DNA of 58,946 nucleotides from Mycobacterium sp. 1554424.7. GTDB lineage: Bacteria; Actinomycetota; Actinomycetes; Mycobacteriales; Mycobacteriaceae. The stretch spans positions 1 to 58,946 of the forward strand of contig NZ_LZSE01000116.1 in NCBI RefSeq assembly GCF_001665295.1. Direction: 5' to 3'. Position numbers and translations under genes: made by a program. The notes beneath the pieces are model-generated. The model had not been told where the DNA came from, did not search any database, and worked only from the letters and a program-made list of their open reading frames with translations. Positions within the stretch are counted from its first letter, which is position 1. Each line of letters begins with the position of its first letter. Below, in pieces: positions 1-7,209 of the stretch.

Positions 1-977
1 GTGCTGACCTGCGGCTGGGGCGGGGTCACCGGGGGTGCCGCCATGGTGGGCCCGGGGACGTCCGCGGTGCTGGCCTCGGCGGTGGCGGGCAGGGTGGCCT
101 CCTGGCTGCGCCGCACGATGTTGTCGGCGTGGTCCTGATCGGGGTCGGACAGGGCCTCGTGGGCGGCCAGCGCCAGGTCGCCCGCGCTGGCGAAGCGATC
201 CTCGGGTTTCTTGGCCATGCCGCGCGCGATCACCGCGTCGAAGGCCTTGGGCACGCCGGAGCGAACGTCGCTCGGCTTCGGAATGGGGTCCAGCAGGTGC
301 GCGGTGACCAGGGTGCTGGCGCTGTCGGCGCGATAGGGCGGCGACCCGGTCAGGGACTCGTGCAGCACGCAGGCCAGCGCGTAGATGTCGGCGCGGTAGG
401 TGACCTCGTCGTTGGAAAACCGTTCGGGCGCCATGTATTTCCAGGTGCCCACCGCGGTGCCGAGCTGGGTCAGCTTTTCGTCGGTGGTGGCGCTGGCGAT
501 GCCGAAGTCGACGAGGTACGCGAAGTCGTCGCGGGTGACCAGGATGTTGGGCGGCTTGACGTCGCGGTGCATCACGCCCGCGGCGTGGGCGGCGTCCAGC
601 GCGGAGGCGATCTGGGTGATGATGGCCACCGCCCGCGGCGGGGTCAGCGGGCCGAACCGCTTGAGCAGGCTGTCCAGGTCGACGCCCTCGATCAGGCGCA
701 TCTCCATGAACATCTGGCCGTCGATTTCGCCGTAGTCGTGGATGGGCACGACGTGCGGTTCCTGCAAACGGCCCGCGATGCGCGCTTCGCGCTTCATCCG
801 CTCGCGAAACACCGGGTCCTTGCTGAACGTGTCCGACATCAGCTTGACGGCGACCGTCCACTCCTTGACGGTGTGCTCGGCCTCGTAAACCTCGCCCATC
901 CCACCGCGGCCCAGCAGCCGTTTCAGGTGATAGGGCCCAAACATCGAGCCCACCCGTGAGGCCTGCGCGTCGCTCAT
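1..977 (-). CDS. pknH: Ser/Thr protein kinase PknH, N-terminal part (cut by window edge)
   Basis: Membrane receptor kinase; in M. tuberculosis PknH phosphorylates the FHA protein EmbR, whose gene lies nearby here. The reading frame starts at ATG 977 (MSDAQASRVGSMFGPY) and is still open at base 1, so about 325 residues are visible. They hold a full kinase domain: glycine loop GRGGMGEVYE, catalytic lysine in AVKLM, HRDVKPPNIL loop, DFG, APE region MAPERF. A Pro/Ala-rich juxtamembrane linker follows; the membrane segment and sensor domain lie outside. The N-terminus matches my memory of Mtb PknH closely. A related kinase is downstream on the same strand, with a similar leader. Confidence 0.93.
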   Translation of the reverse strand, partial: MSDAQASRVGSMFGPYHLKRLLGRGGMGEVYEAEHTVKEWTVAVKLMSDTFSKDPVFRERMKREARIAGRLQEPHVVPIHDYGEIDGQMFMEMRLIEGVDLDSLLKRFGPLTPPRAVAIITQIASALDAAHAAGVMHRDVKPPNILVTRDDFAYLVDFGIASATTDEKLTQLGTAVGTWKYMAPERFSNDEVTYRADIYALACVLHESLTGSPPYRADSASTLVTAHLLDPIPKPSDVRSGVPKAFDAVIARGMAKKPEDRFASAGDLALAAHEALSDPDQDHADNIVRRSQEATLPATAEASTADVPGPTMAAPPVTPPQPQVS

Positions 978-1072
978 CCCTGACCCTCCAAACCAACCCC
1001 GGACCCGCCGACCATATCAACACCTTCCGACCCGAGCGGCCGGCCGCGAGCCCCGACTCAGCAATCAAGATG

Positions 1073-1705
1073 CTAGCCGGGCCGCCGCCACACCAGGAGG
1101 TAACGCCAAAACAGCAGCCGGCGCACGCGGGCGCCCGGCAGGGCGGCGGCCGCGACCGCGCGGGCCTGCCGGGTCGTCAGCGGCGCGTCGAAGACCTTGG
1201 GCATCGCCTCGTTTACCGGATCCAACGCATACCAGTCGCCCGAACCGGTCGTCCGGAGCGCGGCGAACAGCGCGCCGAACGCCCGAAAAGCCACCGCGGC
1301 AAGGACTTCGGTGGCCGCCTCGCGGGGCAGGTCCGACCGCGGGAGGACCACGGCGGCCAGCATGCCGCCCGGGCGCAGCGCCGGCGCCAGGTGCCGCAGG
1401 GCCTCGCCGAGCGGCAGGTGATGCAACGCGGTGATCGACACGATCGCGTCGTAGTGATCGGCCGGTAGCGGCAGTTCCAGCACGTCCGCGTGAACGCAGG
1501 TGACGTTGGCGGGCGCGCGGCGCCGGGCCGCCTCGATCATCGCCGCCGACCTGTCGACCGCGTCGACGTGCTGGGCCCGTCCGGCCAGCCGCGCCGCGAA
1601 TGCCCCGGCGCCGCAACCGACGTCGAGCACCCGCCCGCACGGCCGCGGCAGCCGGTTCAGCAGCACCCGTTGGTAATACGCGTTGTGGTCCCAGTCGAGT
1701 TTCAT
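1073..1705 (-). CDS. Class I SAM-dependent methyltransferase
   Basis: A 210-residue methyltransferase. The SAM-binding motif I is VLDVGCGAGAFAARL, followed by an acidic strand-2 end (VDAVDRSAAM), a motif II-like region (YDAIVSITALHHLPL) and motif III (LRPGGMLAAVVLP). This is the Methyltransf_11/25 type acting on a small molecule or lipid; the substrate is unknown. The start at 1705 follows from overlap with the upstream kinase stop: the minus strand reads TAATG, so the kinase TAA shares its last A with this ATG, which suggests translational coupling. Such a methyltransferase is not part of the Mtb pknH locus as I know it. Confidence 0.85.
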   Translation of the reverse strand: MKLDWDHNAYYQRVLLNRLPRPCGRVLDVGCGAGAFAARLAGRAQHVDAVDRSAAMIEAARRRAPANVTCVHADVLELPLPADHYDAIVSITALHHLPLGEALRHLAPALRPGGMLAAVVLPRSDLPREAATEVLAAVAFRAFGALFAALRTTGSGDWYALDPVNEAMPKVFDAPLTTRQARAVAAAALPGARVRRLLFWRYLLVWRRPG

Positions 1706-3396
1706 TAGGAGTGGGCGGCCCACCACTTGTACAGCTGATCCAGGTTCGGCCCCTGCACATCCCCGCCGACGACCGCGAGCACCATGGTCTGCTGGTTCGT
1801 CCACATCACCTGCGGTTCATCGCCTTTGTACTTCCCGCACCCGATCTGACCGAGGATGGTGTTCGGGTCCTTGTTGTGCCACCAGGTGCCGGGTGAGGCC
1901 TTGTCCCCGGGGCACTTGACGGTCGTATCGGCCTGCATGTAGCCGTCGAACGCGTCCTGCAGCGACTTGAGATCGCCGAACAGCCCGTATTCCCCGACGT
2001 TGGGGCCGTTGGGTTCGGTGTTCTGCCCGCACATGACCGAGACGCTGGCGCCCGGCATCGGCTGGCCCTCCAGCTTGCAGACGCCGGGGGGATAGCCGGC
2101 GGGCAGCAGGCCCAGCAGCTTGGTCGCGGCGCCGGGGGGCGGGGTGGACGTCGGCGCCGTGGTGGTGCGGGTCGTCGTCCTCGTGGTGGTGGTGGTCGTC
2201 GTGGGGGTGGTGGCCGCGTTGGGGGTCTCGTTGTCGTCGTTTCCGGCGGCCAGCGAGATGCCGACGGCCGCGACGACGAGGACGACGACGGCGGCGCCGG
2301 CGGCGACGATGATCCACGGGTTGCGCTTGCGCGGTGCCGGCGGGTGTCCGTGGCCGAAGGGTGGCGGGCCGGCGAACTGCGGTGGCGCACCGGCCCACTG
2401 GGGCGCGGGCTGGGGCGCGCGTGGAATGGGCCCGCTGTTCGGGGCCGGGTTACGGACCGGTGCGGGCCGCGCGGGCGGAACGACGGCTTGGGCCCCCTTC
2501 AGTCCCGGCAGCGTGGACTCCTCGCCGTGGCGCAGGATGCTGACGGCCTGGGTCTGATCGGGGTTGGTCAGCGCGTCGTGGGCGGCGCGTGCCAGTTCAC
2601 CGGCGCTCGCGTAGCGGTCTTCGGGCTTCTTGGCCATGCCGCGGGCGATGACCCCGTCGAAGGCCCGAGGGACTCCCGACCGCCTGGCGCTGGGGTGGGG
2701 GATGGGCTGCGTCTGGTGGGCGTTGACCAGCACGCCGGCGCTGTCGGATTGGTAGGGCGGCGACCCGGTCAGGCATTCGAACAACACGCAGGCCAGCGAG
2801 TAGATGTCGGCGCGGTAGTCCACCTCGTCGCTGGAAAATCGTTCGGGCGCCATGTATTTCCAGGTGCCCACCGCGGTGCCGAGCTGGGTGAGCTTCTCGT
2901 CGGTCTTCGCGCTGGCGATGCCGAAGTCGACCAGGTAGGCGAAGTCGTCGCGGGTGACCAGGATGTTGGCCGGCTTGACGTCGCGGTGCGTCACCTCGGC
3001 GGCGTGGGCCGCGTCCAGCGCGGAGGCGATCTGGGTGACGATGGCCACCGCGCGCGGCGGGGACAGCGATCCGAACTTTTTGAGCAAAGTGCCGAGATCG
3101 ATGCCCTCGATGAGGCGCATTTCCAAATACATTTGGCCGTCGATCTCGCCGTAATCGTGGATGGGCACCACGTGGGGTTCCTGCAAGCGGCCGGTGATGC
3201 GGGCTTCGCGCCGCATCCGCTCGCGGAACACCGGGTCGCTGCTGACCGATTCCGACATCAGCTTGAGCGCCACGGTCCAGCCCTTGACGGTGTGTTCGGC
3301 CTCGTAGACCTCGCCCATCCCGCCGTGGCCAAGGGCCCGCCTGAGCTCGTAGGGTCCGAACATCGACCCCACCCGCGAGCCCGGCGCCCCGCTCAT
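1705..3396 (-). CDS. Transmembrane Ser/Thr protein kinase, PknH paralogue with extracellular Cys domain
   Basis: A 563-residue receptor kinase. Kinase domain about residues 12-275 (GHGGMGEVYE, ALKLM lysine, HRDVKPANIL, DFG, MAPERF), a Pro-rich linker about 295-355, one membrane helix about 359-385 (IIVAAGAAVVVLVVAAVGI), a Thr-rich stalk, and a C-terminal extracellular domain of about 130 residues with four cysteines (VCKLEG, VMCGQ, VKCPG, IGCGK) that could form two disulfides. The kinase half is very like the adjacent PknH and the sequence before both starts is alike, so this is a tandem duplicate. The sensor domain looks unlike the canonical PknH sensor. Start 3396 is chosen by alignment with PknH (MSGAPGSRVGSMFGPY). 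Confidence 0.92.
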   Translation of the reverse strand: MSGAPGSRVGSMFGPYELRRALGHGGMGEVYEAEHTVKGWTVALKLMSESVSSDPVFRERMRREARITGRLQEPHVVPIHDYGEIDGQMYLEMRLIEGIDLGTLLKKFGSLSPPRAVAIVTQIASALDAAHAAEVTHRDVKPANILVTRDDFAYLVDFGIASAKTDEKLTQLGTAVGTWKYMAPERFSSDEVDYRADIYSLACVLFECLTGSPPYQSDSAGVLVNAHQTQPIPHPSARRSGVPRAFDGVIARGMAKKPEDRYASAGELARAAHDALTNPDQTQAVSILRHGEESTLPGLKGAQAVVPPARPAPVRNPAPNSGPIPRAPQPAPQWAGAPPQFAGPPPFGHGHPPAPRKRNPWIIVAAGAAVVVLVVAAVGISLAAGNDDNETPNAATTPTTTTTTTRTTTRTTTAPTSTPPPGAATKLLGLLPAGYPPGVCKLEGQPMPGASVSVMCGQNTEPNGPNVGEYGLFGDLKSLQDAFDGYMQADTTVKCPGDKASPGTWWHNKDPNTILGQIGCGKYKGDEPQVMWTNQQTMVLAVVGGDVQGPNLDQLYKWWAAHS

Positions 3397-3470
3397 CGAC
3401 CCCTCCAAATCAACCCCAGACCCGCCGACCATATCAATCCGTTCCGAGCCGGCAGGCCGGCCGCGGCGCG

Positions 3471-4169
3471 TCAGGTGGTGACGACGATCAGCTGGTCGCT
3501 GGTGTCCCATGCCTTGAGGAAGAGCGACATCGGGATCTGCTCGTCGCGGCCCTTCGGATTGCCGCTGTCGTTGAGATGGACGATGCCGTAGGCGGTGTCG
3601 ACTCCGGTCACCACCACCGCGTGGTCACCCTGCGGGTTGCCGCGCTCGTCCTTCGTCTCGATCGGGATGTCCCAGATCATCTCGGCGTTGACGCTGACGA
3701 TCACCTTGTGGCCGGTGCCCAGTTCCTGCTCGATTCCCGAGATGCCGCCGGGGACCCCGTCCGCGGCGGCGTGCTGCCGGTCGGTGGCGACGGCGTCGAC
3801 CTTGTACTGCGCCAGCAGGGTCGGGACATCGGCGAACATGGTGCCCTGGCCCGAATTCGGGTGTTTGGTGTCGGCCGGCGTGATGTAAATCGACCCAGGG
3901 TGAGTGGTGCTGGGGGTTGACTGGGCCCTCTTGATGATGGCGTCCTCGGAGGGTTCCTTGCCGGTCATCTGGCCGACCACGTCGGCGGCGGCCATCAGCA
4001 CGCAATCGTCGTATTTCTGGTGGCGCCACCACTTGGCGGCGGCGTCGGGGTCTCCGTACGTGGCGCCGGAGGCCGCGCCAGCAGGGCCGGCCACCCCCAG
4101 GGCGATGGCGCCGGCGGTCACCGCGAGGGCGGCGGCCTTGGCGATGTTGGCGATCTTGCTGGTCTTCAC
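3471..4169 (-). CDS. Secreted C39-like cysteine peptidase-fold protein (Rv1268c position)
   Basis: A 232-residue protein with an N-terminal signal peptide (Lys-rich start, hydrophobic AAALAVTAGAIALGVAG, cleavage near AGAAS). The mature part has the order expected of the C39-like papain fold: Cys56 in YDDCVLMAA, His183 in GDHAVVVTGVD and Asp201 in HLNDSG. It lies where Rv1268c lies relative to embR. Start is GTG 4169. Role unknown; these proteins could be peptidases, transglutaminase-like enzymes or inactive binding proteins. A second copy is at 5995-6693. A copy of the shared 29-bp element is 62 bases upstream of the start. Confidence 0.8.
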   Translation of the reverse strand: MKTSKIANIAKAAALAVTAGAIALGVAGPAGAASGATYGDPDAAAKWWRHQKYDDCVLMAAADVVGQMTGKEPSEDAIIKRAQSTPSTTHPGSIYITPADTKHPNSGQGTMFADVPTLLAQYKVDAVATDRQHAAADGVPGGISGIEQELGTGHKVIVSVNAEMIWDIPIETKDERGNPQGDHAVVVTGVDTAYGIVHLNDSGNPKGRDEQIPMSLFLKAWDTSDQLIVVTT

Positions 4170-4230
4170 TGCTTTTCCTTTTCTCGTTCCGCCGTGTTGC
4201 GGTTTGGTTGAGAAAAGGTTCCGATATCGA

Positions 4231-4259
4231 CCTTGTCGTTATCTCAACGAATCCTTGAA
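4231..4259 (-). promoter_or_regulatory. Shared 29-bp upstream element, copy A
   Basis: Minus strand reads TTCAAGGATTCGTTGAG, then ATAACGACAAGG. Three further 29-bp copies occur at 4736-4764, 6715-6743 and 7165-7193, each upstream of a secreted-protein gene in this locus. The common core is CAAGaATTcGTTGAG, then a variable centre and CAAGG. It may be a promoter or activator site; the binding protein is unknown. Confidence 0.55.
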
Positions 4260-4294
4260 ATGATCTGTACGGCAAGGCTTTCCGGTCAAAAAGA

Positions 4295-4331
4295 CGAATG
4301 GGGGATCCCGCCGATCGGGATCCCCCATTCG
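4295..4331 (-). terminator. Perfect hairpin after the first DUF732 gene
   Basis: Two perfect 15-base arms (4295-4309 CGAATGGGGGATCCC and 4317-4331) around a 7-base loop. It starts 15 bases past the stop of the minus-strand DUF732 gene and lies before the next C39-like gene. There is no clear U run, as is common for mycobacterial hairpin terminators. A near-identical hairpin lies at the matching place in the second gene pair. Confidence 0.75.
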
Positions 4332-4345
4332 GGTGGGCGGGTCGG

Positions 4346-4678
4346 TTAGGTCAGCTGGGTGGACAGCTGCGGGCAGTAGGCCTGGGCCGCGTCGACGACG
4401 AAGTAGGCGGCCTGCTTGGTGGTGAGGTTCGTCTGGCTCAGCACCTCCGTGGCGACGTCCGTGCCGGTCTTGCCTGCGGCCAGCTCCTTGCACACCTGGT
4501 GGCCTTCCTTGATGGCCTCCTGCGGCGACGTGAAGGTGACGCCCAGGCCCCTCATCTCGGTGATGAAGGTGTCGTCGGCCGTGCTGGCCCCGGCGGCGCC
4601 GGCGGTGGCGATCGCGAGCCCGACGGCGGCGCCGCCGATGGCCGTGGTGACGGCTGCGGTGATGCGGGGAGAAAACAT
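4346..4678 (-). CDS. Secreted DUF732 family protein, copy 1 (Rv1269c position)
   Basis: A 110-residue small exported protein with signal peptide (FSPRITAAVTTAIGGAAVGL, AGAAGAS cleavage region) followed by a helical DUF732 domain. Two conserved cysteines, VCKELAAG and YCPQL, probably form a disulfide. The DUF732 family is common in mycobacteria and has no known function. Start 4678 is chosen because the signal peptide begins there and an AGGA lies upstream. The equivalent position in M. tuberculosis holds Rv1269c. A second copy is at 6820-7107. Confidence 0.82.
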   Translation of the reverse strand: MFSPRITAAVTTAIGGAAVGLAIATAGAAGASTADDTFITEMRGLGVTFTSPQEAIKEGHQVCKELAAGKTGTDVATEVLSQTNLTTKQAAYFVVDAAQAYCPQLSTQLT

Positions 4679-4735
4679 TTGTCCTGATCCTTTGCTGGTG
4701 GGTTCGGCCCTGGTGTGTTCAGCTTCTGGCCCCAC

Positions 4736-4764
4736 CCTTGGAGGATTCTCAACAAATTCTTGAT
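4736..4764 (-). promoter_or_regulatory. Shared 29-bp upstream element, copy B
   Basis: Minus strand ATCAAGAATTTGTTGAG, then AATCCTCCAAGG; 58 bases upstream of the first DUF732 gene start. Copy D sits at the same 58-base distance from the second DUF732 gene, which argues for a functional site rather than chance. Confidence 0.55.
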
Positions 4765-4773
4765 GCCGCCGTC

Positions 4774-5907
4774 TTACCCCGCGGCGACCTCGAAGGTGAA
4801 TTCGTGCTCGCCGATGCGGACGCGGTCGCCGTGCTGCAGCGGGGTCGCCGAGCGGATGCGCTCGTCCTGCACGTGCACGCCGTTCGAGGACCGCAGGTCG
4901 TTGATGACCCAGCTGGTGCCCGTGTCGACGATGACGGCGTGATGCCGGCTGACTTTCGGGGTGTCCAGGACGATGTCGTTGTCGCTGAGACGCCCGATGC
5001 GGGTCGCCGCCTGCTGCAACGGATAGCTCTGACCCGTGGCTTCACGCAGGGACGCGACGGCGTTTCGCTCGGAAACCCGGGTGTGCTGATCCAGCACGGT
5101 CTGCGTGACGGAGGCGGTGGTGACCGCGATCTGCTTGACGTCCAACGGCTCCTGGCGCAGGATCCGCTCGTTGAGGCCACGCAGATTGGGGCCCGGGTCG
5201 ATCCCGAGGTCATCGGCCAGCGTCTGCTTGACGCGGCGGTACGCGCCCAACGCGTCGGATTGGCGGTCAGTCAGGTAGTAGGCCGTGATCAACTGCGCCC
5301 ACAGCGGCTCGCGATAGGGGTGCTCCGCGATCAGCGCCTCGAGCTCGGCGATCACGGAAAAGGCGCGCCCGCAGGCGATTTCGGCCTCCGCCTTGGCGGT
5401 GTGGACCAGAATCTTCTCCTCGACCAGGGAGGTGGCGAAGGTGTCGACGAACTGGAAGTCTCGCAGGTCCTCGAGCACCGGCCCGCGCCATTCCGCCAGC
5501 GCCGCCGACAAATGCTTGCTGGCCTGTTCGAACCGGGAGGCGGCGGCCGCGTGCACGCCCGCGGTCTTCTCGGCGATGAATCGCCCGATGTCGCAAGCGT
5601 TGTCGGGGGCGCTCAGGCGGTAGCCCGGCGGCGCCGCGGCCAGCACCAGCCGCGGATCTATCCCCACCCCGCTGAGCAGCTTTCGCAGGTTGGACACGTA
5701 GGAGTGAATGCTGGCCCGCGCACCCGACGGCGGCGAGTCGTCCCAGAGGGCGGTGATGAGCCTGTCGACGCCGACGGGGCTGTTGCGGTTCATCAGCAGC
5801 ATCGCCAGCACGGCCCGCTGTTTGGGGGTGCCCGGGGGCACCAGGGCGCCGTCGACGCTCATTTCCAGCGGCCCGAGCAGACCGAACTCGAGACGTTTGT
5901 CCACCAT
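4774..5907 (-). CDS. embR: Transcriptional regulator EmbR (SARP/FHA)
   Basis: A 377-residue regulator that in M. tuberculosis activates the arabinosyltransferase genes embCAB after phosphorylation by PknH. Domains in order: OmpR/PhoB-type winged helix (about 1-100; PKQRAVLAMLL, ASIHSYVSNLRKLL), bacterial transcriptional activation domain with TPR-like helices (about 105-255; EHPYREPLWAQLITAYY), and FHA domain (about 285-375; IGRLSDNDIVLD, VSRHHAVI, SSNGVHV with the conserved Gly-Arg, Ser-His and Asn). It matches Mtb EmbR over its whole length. The duplicated secreted-protein pairs lie on both sides of it. Confidence 0.96.
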   Translation of the reverse strand: MVDKRLEFGLLGPLEMSVDGALVPPGTPKQRAVLAMLLMNRNSPVGVDRLITALWDDSPPSGARASIHSYVSNLRKLLSGVGIDPRLVLAAAPPGYRLSAPDNACDIGRFIAEKTAGVHAAAASRFEQASKHLSAALAEWRGPVLEDLRDFQFVDTFATSLVEEKILVHTAKAEAEIACGRAFSVIAELEALIAEHPYREPLWAQLITAYYLTDRQSDALGAYRRVKQTLADDLGIDPGPNLRGLNERILRQEPLDVKQIAVTTASVTQTVLDQHTRVSERNAVASLREATGQSYPLQQAATRIGRLSDNDIVLDTPKVSRHHAVIVDTGTSWVINDLRSSNGVHVQDERIRSATPLQHGDRVRIGEHEFTFEVAAG

Positions 5908-5994
5908 CGCGGGTTACACCCTCTCGTCTTTCGCGGCGTTGCGTGTCTTGATTGTGATACGAACCCGGCGAATTCGGTAACACCGCAACGTGAT

Positions 5995-6693
5995 CTAGAG
6001 CGTAACGACCATCAACTCGTCGCTCGTGGCCCACGCGCGAACGAAAAGCTCCAGGGGAACCTGCTCGTCGCGACCCTCGGCGATGCCGCTGTCGTTGAGG
6101 TGGACGATGCCGTGGGCGGCGTCGACACCCGTCACCACCACCGCGTGGTCGGATTCGGGGTTGCCGCTCTTGTCCTTCGCCTCGACGGGCTCGTGCCAGA
6201 TGAGTTCGGCGTTGACGCTGACGATCACCTTGTGGCCGTCGCCCAGCGCCTGCTTGAGCCCCGCCATGCCCGGGCGGATGCCGCCCGCCGCGGGGCCGCC
6301 CCTGTCGATGACCACGGCTGCCACCCGGTATCGGGCCAGCAACGCCGGGACGTCCTCGGTGTTGGCGCCCCCGCCCGGACCGGGGTTGTCCGGGTCGGCC
6401 GGCTTGGTGTAGATCGGGCCCGCGTGGACGACGCTCGGGGTGGCGTGGGCCTTTTCGATGATGGCCTCCTCCGAGGGCGACTCACCGGTGATCTGGCCGA
6501 TGACGTCGGCGCTGGACATGAGGACGCAGTCGTCGTACTGCTGCTCGTGCCAGTACTTGCCGGCGGCGACGGGGTCGCCGTACATGAGTTCCGAGGCCGC
6601 GTTGGCCGGGGCGGCCAGCCCGAACGCGGCGGCGCCCGCGAGCACTGCGAAGGCGATTGTCTTGGCGATGGGGGCGATCTTGGTGGCGTTCAT
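5995..6693 (-). CDS. Secreted C39-like cysteine peptidase-fold protein, copy 2
   Basis: 232 residues, the same length as the copy at 3471-4169. Signal peptide (IAFAVLAGAAAFGLAAPANA), Cys56 in YDDCVLMSS, His in SDHAVVVTGVD, Asp in HLNDSG: the candidate catalytic set is fully conserved between copies, which argues for selection on it. The region between about residues 85 and 145 is the most divergent between the copies. It is expressed away from embR and toward the kinases. A copy of the 29-bp element ends only about 21 bases from the start, so the leader is short. Confidence 0.8.
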   Translation of the reverse strand: MNATKIAPIAKTIAFAVLAGAAAFGLAAPANAASELMYGDPVAAGKYWHEQQYDDCVLMSSADVIGQITGESPSEEAIIEKAHATPSVVHAGPIYTKPADPDNPGPGGGANTEDVPALLARYRVAAVVIDRGGPAAGGIRPGMAGLKQALGDGHKVIVSVNAELIWHEPVEAKDKSGNPESDHAVVVTGVDAAHGIVHLNDSGIAEGRDEQVPLELFVRAWATSDELMVVTL

Positions 6694-6714
6694 GGGAAAA
6701 GGGTCCGACGCGGG

Positions 6715-6743
6715 CCTTGTCGTTATCTCTACGAATTCTTGAA
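6715..6743 (-). promoter_or_regulatory. Shared 29-bp upstream element, copy C
   Basis: Minus strand TTCAAGAATTCGTAGAG, then ATAACGACAAGG. It differs from copy A at two positions. Here it lies about 21 bases from the start codon, against 61 in copy A. Confidence 0.55.
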
Positions 6744-6764
6744 GCGTCCGCGCGTCTCCAGTGG

Positions 6765-6799
6765 CGGATGGGGGATTCCGTTACGGAATCCCCCATTCG
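6765..6799 (-). terminator. Hairpin after the second DUF732 gene
   Basis: Sixteen-base arms (6765-6780 CGGATGGGGGATTCCG and 6784-6799) with one G-T pair and a TTA loop. It is homologous to the hairpin at 4295-4331 and at the same place relative to the DUF732 and C39-like genes, so the whole gene pair including its terminator was duplicated. Confidence 0.72.
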
Positions 6800-6819
6800 G
6801 TAAGGGTTGGCGATTGCTG

Positions 6820-7107
6820 CTACGCGGCCTGACCGGCGAATTGCGGGCAGTAGAACTTGGTGGCGGCGGCGACGAAGAAGTCCGCGTCCCGGGGTGACAT
6901 CCTCGCCTGGCTCATCAGCGTGACCGCGACGGCGGCCCTGCTCTTGCCGGCGGCCAGCTCGGTGCACACCTGGTGGGCCGCCCGGATGGCGTCCTGGTCC
7001 GTGTTGAAGGAAGTAGCCCCGGCGGTGCCGGCGGTCGCGACTGCCAGCCCGATGGCAGCGGCGCCGAGGGCGCTGGCGACGGCTGCGGTGATCCGGTTTG
7101 CGAACAT
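6820..7107 (-). CDS. Secreted DUF732 family protein, copy 2 (Rv1271c position)
   Basis: A 95-residue exported protein with signal peptide (FANRITAAVASALGAAAIGL, ending near GATS), then a short helical DUF732 domain with the two conserved cysteines HQVCTELAAG and FYCPQF. Shorter than copy 1 because the segment after the signal peptide is reduced. Function unknown. The position, just after the ABC transporter genes on the same strand, corresponds to Rv1271c. Copy D of the 29-bp element is 58 bases upstream. Confidence 0.8.
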   Translation of the reverse strand: MFANRITAAVASALGAAAIGLAVATAGTAGATSFNTDQDAIRAAHQVCTELAAGKSRAAVAVTLMSQARMSPRDADFFVAAATKFYCPQFAGQAA

Positions 7108-7164
7108 TGTTGAGCTCCTTTGCTCTTGGGTTCGGCTCTTACTGCGTTCAGCTTTTGGCCGGCC

Positions 7165-7193
7165 CCTTGCGGGATCCTCAACGATTTCTTGGT
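7165..7193 (-). promoter_or_regulatory. Shared 29-bp upstream element, copy D
   Basis: Minus strand ACCAAGAAATCGTTGAG, then GATCCCGCAAGG; 58 bases upstream of the second DUF732 gene, and just past the stop of the ABC transporter gene. Confidence 0.5.
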
Positions 7194-7209
7194 GACCGAA
7201 TTCCTCTGA

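Noticed and set aside
3471-4169. C39 bacteriocin-processing peptidase of an exporter
   Set aside because: The protein is a stand-alone secreted one, and the nearby ABC exporters have no peptidase domain; it only shares the fold.
4738-6897. 719-codon plus-strand frame across embR
   Set aside because: Antisense to embR and the C39-like gene, with no start signal and no protein-like composition.
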